Shown here: piece by piece, positions 58,969 to 64,000 of the stretch
Numbering within the stretch: the stretch's first letter is position 1
Layout: every line of letters starts with the position of its first letter
Assembly (NCBI RefSeq): GCF_900111745.1
Contig: NZ_FOIJ01000004.1
Span: forward strand, 186,001 to 250,000
DNA: 64,000 bases
Direction of reading: 5' to 3'
From: Stigmatella erecta
GTDB taxonomy: Bacteria > Myxococcota > Myxococcia > Myxococcales > Myxococcaceae
The notes under the pieces: generated by a model
What the model saw: only the letters and a program-made list of their open reading frames with translations
Database searches by the model: none
Told to the model about the DNA's origin: nothing
Made by a program: the position numbers and the translations under genes

Positions 58969-59670
58969 CTAGCGCCCCTCGCCCGGGGTGCCCGCGGGCC
59001 GCTGCGCGCGCAGGCTGCCCACCAGCGCGTGGCCCAGCGCCGTGGTGCGGCTGGTGAGCGTCTTGAGCTGCCGGTTGAAGGTGTTGAAGGCCACCACCGC
59101 CGGAATCGCGACGGCCAGGCCCACCGCCGTGGCCACGAGCGCCTCGGAGATGCCCGCCATCACCGTCTCCTGGATGGCGGCGCCCTTCACGTTGGCGGTG
59201 CCCAAATCATGGAAGGCCTTGATGATGCCGAGCACCGTGCCGAACAGGCCGATGAACGGCGCGTTGTTGCCCAGCGTACCCAGGAACGACAGGTAGCGCT
59301 CGTACTGGGGCCGCTCGCGCGCCACGGTGGAGGCAATCACCTGCTCCACGGTGTCGGCGCCCTGGGCGCTGGAGGCCAGCGCCTCGCGGATGACGGCCGC
59401 CTCCATGCCCTTCTTCCCCTGGATGGCCGAGCGCACCGCCTCGAACTCGCCGCGGGCCAGCTTCACCGCCAGGGCCTCCGAGTCCGGCAGCCGGTGCGTG
59501 ATGAAGTACACGGCGCGCTCGAGCATGAGCGCGATCGACAGCACCGAGAGGATGACCAGCAGCCACAGCACCCACTCGGCGCTGGTCAGCGTCACGCCCA
59601 GCAGCTTCCGGCTGAGCCACCCCACCTGTTCCGACGGGGCAAGCTGGGCGAAGAGGAACGTGGACGGCAT
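58969..59670 (-). CDS. exbB: ExbB/TolQ-family proton channel protein
   Basis: 233 residues with three membrane helices (about 27-48, 130-152 and 168-190). The MotA/TolQ/ExbB domain is recognised by YERYLSFLGTLGNNAPFIGL, FGTVLGIIKAFHDLG and SEALVATAVGLAVAIPAVV. ATG 59670 has GGAG close by and begins MPSTFLFAQLAPSEQ; an in-frame extension to 59742 lacks a ribosome site. It is the first gene of the exbB-exbD-tonB operon and divergent from the P450 gene. Confidence 0.93.
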   Translation of the reverse strand: MPSTFLFAQLAPSEQVGWLSRKLLGVTLTSAEWVLWLLVILSVLSIALMLERAVYFITHRLPDSEALAVKLARGEFEAVRSAIQGKKGMEAAVIREALASSAQGADTVEQVIASTVARERPQYERYLSFLGTLGNNAPFIGLFGTVLGIIKAFHDLGTANVKGAAIQETVMAGISEALVATAVGLAVAIPAVVAFNTFNRQLKTLTSRTTALGHALVGSLRAQRPAGTPGEGR

Positions 59671-59816
59671 GGAGCTCCAGAGAGGGAAAAAGGCGCACTG
59701 CATCCATTCGTTTCCAAGGAGAAAAGTCAAATGAATCGCCACCTTGGCGGCTGGTTCCCCGAGGGGTAGGCTCCCTGCTCGCGAAGGGACGCCAGGTCAC
59801 CCGGGGGGGGACGCTC

Positions 59817-61010
59817 GTGACAACGCAAAGACTGAATTTCATGGATTCTGGCTTCAGGGCCAATCCCTATCCCAGCTACGCCGGGCTGCGGCGCGACCAG
59901 CCCGTGGTGCAGGTGGATCCGGGCGGCTTCTGGGCCGTGTCCCGCTATGACGACGTGGTCCATGTGCTGCGCCACCCGCAGCGCTTCACGTCCCATGGCT
60001 TCCAGGTGGCGTGGCAACCGGCGTGGCTGGGCTACAGCCCCATGGCCCACTCGATGCTGGCGCTGGATGGGGGGGCCCACCAGCGGCTGCGGACCCTGGC
60101 CGCCCGGGCCTTCAATGGCACCGCCGTCCGGCGGCTGGAGCCGCGGATCCGCCAGCTGGCGGCCCAGATGGCCGAGGGGCTCGCGGTCCAGGGGGAAGCG
60201 GAGGCCATCTCCGCGTTCGCCATGCCCCTGCCCACCACCGTCATCGGCGGGCTGATGGGGCTCGATGCCTCGCTGCACGGCCGCTTCAAGGACTGGGCGG
60301 ACGCCATGGCCAGCATCACCCCCGAGCCCCTGAGCGAGGCCCATGCCGCGCGGGTGCGGGCCACCGTGGAGGAGATGACGCGCTACCTCACGGAGGTCAT
60401 CGATGCGCGCCGCCGGGAGCCCGCGGAGGATCTCGTCACGGACCTGGTGCGCGCCGAGGTCCAGGGACAGTCGCTCACGGACCGGGAGATCATCGACTTC
60501 CTCGTGCTGATGATGGTGGCGGGGCTGGAGACGGCGGTCCACCTGCTGGGCAACGCGCTGCTGTTTCTCGCGGAGAACCCGGACGAGCTGGCGCGGCTGC
60601 GCGCCGAGCCCCTGCTGATTCCCCGGTTCATCGAGGAGCTGCTCCGCTACGAGTCGCCCGTGCAGTGTGTCCTGCGCTTCACCACCGCCGAGACGAAGCT
60701 CGCCGGGGTGACGATTCCCCGGGACGCGGTGGTGATGGCGGTGATTGGCGCGGCCAACCGGGACGAGCGCCGGTACTCCGAGCCGGAGCGGTTCGATCTC
60801 CAGCGCGAGCAGCCCTCGCTCGCCTTTGGCCAGGGGGCCCACCACTGCATCGGGGCGATGCTGGCGCGGATGGAGGCCCACCGGGGCCTGGAGGCCCTGC
60901 TGGCGCGCTTCCAGGGTTTCACCCGGCTGTCGTCCGAGGTGCCCTGGAACCTGTCGTTCGCGGTCCGGGGCCCGGCGTGCCTGCCCTTGCGGTTCATGCC
61001 GGCCAGGTAA
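59817..61010 (+). CDS. Cytochrome P450, paralogue of the one at 29433
   Basis: 397 residues. The heme Cys is in FGQGAHHCIGAMLARME, the ExxR helix in FIEELLRYESPVQC, and the I-helix has VAGLETAVHLL, which keeps the acid-Thr pair. The start is GTG 59817 (G-run upstream) or ATG 59841. It shares YRxVxxVLxHPxxFxSHGFxVAW-type text with the P450 at 29433-30620, and the two are plainly paralogues. No redox partner or pathway genes adjoin. A TAGGCT -10-like hexamer lies near 59766. Confidence 0.93.
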   Translation: MTTQRLNFMDSGFRANPYPSYAGLRRDQPVVQVDPGGFWAVSRYDDVVHVLRHPQRFTSHGFQVAWQPAWLGYSPMAHSMLALDGGAHQRLRTLAARAFNGTAVRRLEPRIRQLAAQMAEGLAVQGEAEAISAFAMPLPTTVIGGLMGLDASLHGRFKDWADAMASITPEPLSEAHAARVRATVEEMTRYLTEVIDARRREPAEDLVTDLVRAEVQGQSLTDREIIDFLVLMMVAGLETAVHLLGNALLFLAENPDELARLRAEPLLIPRFIEELLRYESPVQCVLRFTTAETKLAGVTIPRDAVVMAVIGAANRDERRYSEPERFDLQREQPSLAFGQGAHHCIGAMLARMEAHRGLEALLARFQGFTRLSSEVPWNLSFAVRGPACLPLRFMPAR

Positions 61011-61059
61011 CCGGGAGGCTTGTGGTGGGTGGCCGGGTAGCCGACACTCCCGGGTGCCC

Positions 61060-62451
61060 ATGGCCACCCGTGCGGAACGTCGCTTTCAGGCTCTCGTGCT
61101 TGCCCCCGTGCGGCGCGTGCAGCGGCGTCTCAACGCGATGGCCTGGGCCGAGGCGGGAATCGCCCCCCTGTGGGCCGCCGCCACCGTCTGTGTCGCCGCC
61201 CGGTTGCTGGTGCGCGGCGCCACGCCGTGGGCCCTGCCGGTGTGTCTGGCCGCGGGCGGCGTGGCGTGGTGGCTCCGGGCGCGGGGCCGGCGGGTTTCCT
61301 TCCAGCACGCGGCGGTGCTCGCGGACCGCTCGGCCGAGGCCGGCGGGCTGCTGCTCACCCGCCTGGAGCGCCCCGCCGGGGAGTGGGAGCTGGCCGTCAA
61401 CCAGCTCGCCCAGGCGGTGAAGCCCCCGCGCCTGCCCTGGCAGCGCCCCGCGGCGGCGCTCGCGGGGGCCGTGCTCTTCCTGGTGGCGGGGCTGCTCCTG
61501 CCGCTGCCGCCGCTCACCGTGCGGCCCCCCAACGCGGCGGCCACGTCCCTGGTGACCGCCGTCCAGGCCAAGGCCGAGGCGCTCGCGCAGGAGGAGCCCC
61601 TGGGCGCGCCCCTGGAGGACGAGCTGCGCCGGCTGGCCGAGGAGGCCGCCGGGGGCCGCTTCGATGCCGCCGACTGGGAGGCCGTGGATGGGGTGGAGCA
61701 GCGGCTGGCCGAGCGGGCCGCCGAGGCTGGCGCGGAGCTGGCGGGCGCCGCCGAGGCCGCCCGGGAGCTGGAAGAGGCCCTCGGGGCCGCGGGCGGCGCG
61801 GAGAGCGCGGCGCTGGAGCGGGAGCAGCTGGAGCGGGCCCTGATGGCCCTCGGGCAGGGAAGCGCGGCGCCAGGGGCGGAGGCCGGGGGGGAGCAGGGCG
61901 AGGATGCCCAGGCGCGCGCCTCGGCCCAGGCGGCCGCGGGAGGGAACCTCGATCAGGTGTCGGACCTCCGCCAGACGTTGGAGCGGCGCCAGGAGCAGCT
62001 GGCGCGACAGTTCGGACAGGGCTCCGCGGGAAAGCCAGGGCAGGGCACCGGGCAGCGCGCGGGGGCCTCCCAAAAGGGCGCTTCGCCGGGTGAGGGCCAG
62101 GGCGAGGGCGAGGGGCAGAGCGGACAGGCGGGGCACGCGAGCCGGTCCGTCCAGAAGGGCACGGGCACCGGGGTGGGGCGGGGCGGGGAGAGCCAGCCGC
62201 TCGTCTTCGGGGACGAGGCTCAGATGGATCCGGACCGGCTGAAGTTCCAGCCCCTTCCGCCCGGCCAGGGCGGCGAGGCCGGCGAGCTGTGGGGACTTCG
62301 GGCCGCGGAGCCCCGGAAGGACGGCGTCCCCGTGCCGCCCTCGGCCGTGCGCGGCACGGGCGCCCCGGGCGAGGCGGCGCCGGGGCATTCCACCGCCCCA
62401 CTGCTGCCGCGCAACCGCGACCTCGTGAAGCGATACTTTGGTGGCGAATGA
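61060..62451 (+). CDS. Membrane protein with long Glu/Ala/Gly-rich tail, MoxR operon
   Basis: 463 residues. Two closely spaced membrane helices near the N-terminus (about 29-70) and one at about 128-148 form a DUF4175-like membrane region. From residue about 165 the protein is a low-complexity Ala/Glu helical region, then Gly/Gln/Glu-rich (GEGQGEGEGQSGQAG), ending LVKRYFGGE. It precedes the MoxR ATPase gene by 18 bases. In related bacteria such genes sit in MoxR/von Willebrand-A operons that assemble or repair envelope complexes. ATG 61060 was chosen by the membrane-helix pattern. Function unknown. Confidence 0.75.
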   Translation: MATRAERRFQALVLAPVRRVQRRLNAMAWAEAGIAPLWAAATVCVAARLLVRGATPWALPVCLAAGGVAWWLRARGRRVSFQHAAVLADRSAEAGGLLLTRLERPAGEWELAVNQLAQAVKPPRLPWQRPAAALAGAVLFLVAGLLLPLPPLTVRPPNAAATSLVTAVQAKAEALAQEEPLGAPLEDELRRLAEEAAGGRFDAADWEAVDGVEQRLAERAAEAGAELAGAAEAARELEEALGAAGGAESAALEREQLERALMALGQGSAAPGAEAGGEQGEDAQARASAQAAAGGNLDQVSDLRQTLERRQEQLARQFGQGSAGKPGQGTGQRAGASQKGASPGEGQGEGEGQSGQAGHASRSVQKGTGTGVGRGGESQPLVFGDEAQMDPDRLKFQPLPPGQGGEAGELWGLRAAEPRKDGVPVPPSAVRGTGAPGEAAPGHSTAPLLPRNRDLVKRYFGGE

Positions 62452-62469
62452 GAAACGGAAGGTGCCGGC

Positions 62470-63465
62470 GTGTCTGAGCTCTTGAGCCCCGCCGAGGTGC
62501 AGGGTGCGGCGGAGGTGGCGGCCCAGGTGAAGCAGGGGCTCGCCCAGGTGTTGCTCGATCAGGAGACGGTCGTCGAGCAGGTGGTGGTGGCTGTGCTCGC
62601 GCGCGGGCACGTGCTCCTGGAGGGCTTGCCCGGCCTGGGGAAGACCGAGCTGTGCAAGGCGCTCGCGCGGCTCCTGGGCCTGCCCTTCCGCCGCATCCAG
62701 TTCACCCCGGACCTGCTGCCGGGCGACATCACCGGCACCTACGTGCTGGAGGGCGAGGGCCGCCGCGAGTTCACCTTCCGCGAGGGGCCCCTGTTCGCCA
62801 ACGTCGTCCTCGCCGATGAAATCAACCGCTCCAGCCCCAAGACGCAGTCGGCCCTGCTGGAGGCGATGCAGGAGCGCAGCGTGACGGTGCTGGGCCAGAC
62901 GCGCCCCCTGCCCGAGCCCTTCTTCGTGCTTGCCACGCAGAACCCCATCGAGCTGGAGGGCACCTACCCCCTGCCCGAGGCCCAGCTCGACCGCTTCCTC
63001 TTCCGGGTGCAGGTGCCCCCCGTGGGCGCGCGCACGCTCACCACCCTGCTCACCACGCGCGTGCGCGGGGCGCCGCCCGTGTTGCCGCCGCTGCTCGACG
63101 CGGAGCGCCTGGCGCGGCTCTTCGCCGCCGTGGACCGCGTGCACCTGCCCGTGCCCGTGGCGGACTTCATCGGCCGGCTCGTGGAGGCCTCGGATCCGCG
63201 CCAGCCCCACGCCCCGGAGGCCGTGCGCCGCCTGGTGCGCTATGGCGCCTCGCCTCGCGCCGCGCTCGCGCTCGCCGCCGCGGGCCGGGCCCTGTCGCTG
63301 ATGCGCGGCAAGCCCAACGTGGGCTTCGACGAGGTGGTGGCCACGGCGCCCGCCATCCTCAACCACCGGCTCGTGCTCGCCTACGAGGCCTCGCTGGAGA
63401 AGGTGGCCGCCACCGACGTCATCCAGGCGCTGCTCCAGGCCGTGCCCGAGGTGCCGCGTGGGTAG
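62470..63465 (+). CDS. MoxR-family AAA+ ATPase
   Basis: 331 residues from GTG 62470. Walker A is GLPGLGKTELCKALA (about 59-68), Walker B VVLADEINRSSPKTQSALLE, and the sensor region ATQNPIELEGTYPLPEAQLDRF is nearly invariant for MoxR. The MoxR C-terminal lid follows (residues about 215-320). MoxR ATPases act as chaperones, often with von Willebrand-A partners, in metal-cofactor insertion or envelope stress. It is co-transcribed with the upstream membrane protein, and its stop lies inside the next gene's start region (8-base overlap). Confidence 0.95.
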   Translation: MSELLSPAEVQGAAEVAAQVKQGLAQVLLDQETVVEQVVVAVLARGHVLLEGLPGLGKTELCKALARLLGLPFRRIQFTPDLLPGDITGTYVLEGEGRREFTFREGPLFANVVLADEINRSSPKTQSALLEAMQERSVTVLGQTRPLPEPFFVLATQNPIELEGTYPLPEAQLDRFLFRVQVPPVGARTLTTLLTTRVRGAPPVLPPLLDAERLARLFAAVDRVHLPVPVADFIGRLVEASDPRQPHAPEAVRRLVRYGASPRAALALAAAGRALSLMRGKPNVGFDEVVATAPAILNHRLVLAYEASLEKVAATDVIQALLQAVPEVPRG

Positions 63466-64000
63466 CCTCGGCGTCCTCCTGGCCGCGCTGCTCCTGACGG
63501 CGCCCGTGGCGGCGGAGCCCCCTCCCGTGTCCGGAGACGCGGACACGGCCCTTCCGGAGGCCGCGGCGGAGGCGCCTCCGGCGGAGGCGGAGGCGGCGGC
63601 CCCGGTGATGGCGGCCGTGGCCGAGGTGGAGGCGCCGGTCCCGGCCCCGGTGGCGTACACGGATCTCGCGGGCACCCTGGAGAGCTTCGACGAGCTGGGC
63701 TGGCTGCGCGTGTCGGTGCGCAGCAGCTCGCTCCGGGCCCGGAGCGGCTACTCCCCCCTGGAGGTCATCCTCCACAGCACCGATGCCAGGCCGCACCCGG
63801 TGACGGTGGCGTTCCAGGGCCACAGCGCCGCCACGACGAGGGTCTCCCGGACGGTGGAGCTGGGGGCCCGGCAGCGGCTGGCCCTGTATCTGCTGGTACC
63901 CGCCTCGATGGCCGCGGGCTCCGTCAGCGTGACGGTGCCCGGCAATCCGCCAGTCAACGCCCACAGCGTGTACCTGTACCGGCCCGGCGGGCTCACGGCC
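63458..64000 (+). CDS. Secreted or membrane protein of MoxR operon, cut by window end
   Basis: The first 181 residues are visible from GTG 63458. MGSLGVLLAALLLTAPVAA is a signal peptide. A Glu/Ala/Pro-rich spacer (about 22-65) precedes a beta-rich region (GWLRVSVRSSSLRARSG, PLEVILHSTDARPHPVTV, HSVYLYRPGG) of unknown family, compatible with an extracellular or periplasmic domain that partners the MoxR system. It overlaps the MoxR gene by eight bases, indicating a shared operon. The C-terminus is off the window. Confidence 0.65.
   Translation, partial: MGSLGVLLAALLLTAPVAAEPPPVSGDADTALPEAAAEAPPAEAEAAAPVMAAVAEVEAPVPAPVAYTDLAGTLESFDELGWLRVSVRSSSLRARSGYSPLEVILHSTDARPHPVTVAFQGHSAATTRVSRTVELGARQRLALYLLVPASMAAGSVSVTVPGNPPVNAHSVYLYRPGGLTA

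Noticed and set aside
59817-61010. Loss of the oxygen-activating Thr in the second P450 (AGLETA)
   Set aside because: The essential Thr is the one directly after the acid (ET), and it is present; only the following residue differs.
60994-63675. 893-codon minus-strand frame opposite the MoxR operon
   Set aside because: Antisense shadow of MoxR and the gene upstream, which have conserved motifs and operon spacing.

Overview
The window is high-GC DNA whose gene content points to a predatory, fruiting-body-type myxobacterium, probably suborder Cystobacterineae (Archangium/Cystobacter/Stigmatella-like). The main signs are a SitA6/SitI6 lipoprotein toxin and immunity pair, a DUF6310/DUF5953 toxin and immunity pair, an ECF42 sigma factor with its DGPF partner, two large Ser/Thr kinases, two related cytochromes P450 and many secreted lipoproteins. 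The genus is inference. I saw no rRNA, tRNA, CRISPR array or intact insertion sequence.

Layout. 1-7.6 kb: end of an SGNH hydrolase, mannose-1-phosphate guanylyltransferase (leaderless promoter), an ATP-grasp ligase, an esterase, argS, and the ECF42/YCII pair with a self-type promoter. 7.6-9.1 kb: an accessory patch with tandem immunity-like paralogues, a frameshifted small membrane protein, and a possible sigma-54-driven G-rich RNA ending at a textbook terminator. 9.1-14.5 kb: an RdgC-like gene split in two, a kinase-PilZ-J-like-TPR fusion, a beta-lactamase-fold-like protein and a DUF697 GTPase. 14.5-16.3 kb: a 1.6 kb toxin and immunity islet bounded by 20-bp direct repeats, next to a tyrosine-recombinase scrap. 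16.5-27.1 kb: GH81 beta-1,3-glucanase, Na+/H+ antiporter, SitA6/SitI6, a PhoX-like lipoprotein, GH26 mannanase and a Cys-rich lipoprotein. 27.2-36.4 kb: a two-gene osmoprotectant importer, P450, SPL-family radical SAM enzyme, kinase and P-type ATPase. 36.5-43.5 kb: CotH lipoprotein, metY-metX, ChrA and a TOS1-like glycosidase. 43.6-50.3 kb: phosphomannomutase, ROK kinase, a 764-aa protein of unknown function, and a divergent LysR/epimerase pair. 50.3-64 kb: TAXI protein, xylose-type ABC importer with a sugar oxidoreductase, DUF547 protein, MarR, TonB-ExbD-ExbB, a second P450, and the start of a MoxR-type operon cut by the window edge.

How the genes fit together. GH81, GH26 and the TOS1-like enzyme all have targets or homologues in fungal walls (glucan, mannan, yeast wall remodelling), which fits predation on yeasts and fungi; the two GH promoters also carry palindromes that look like sugar-responsive operators. 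manC and the phosphomannomutase supply GDP-mannose for polysaccharide. metX and metY form a direct-sulfhydrylation methionine route. The toxin and immunity loci lie in visibly less GC-biased sequence and are the most likely horizontally acquired, strain-specific part of the window.
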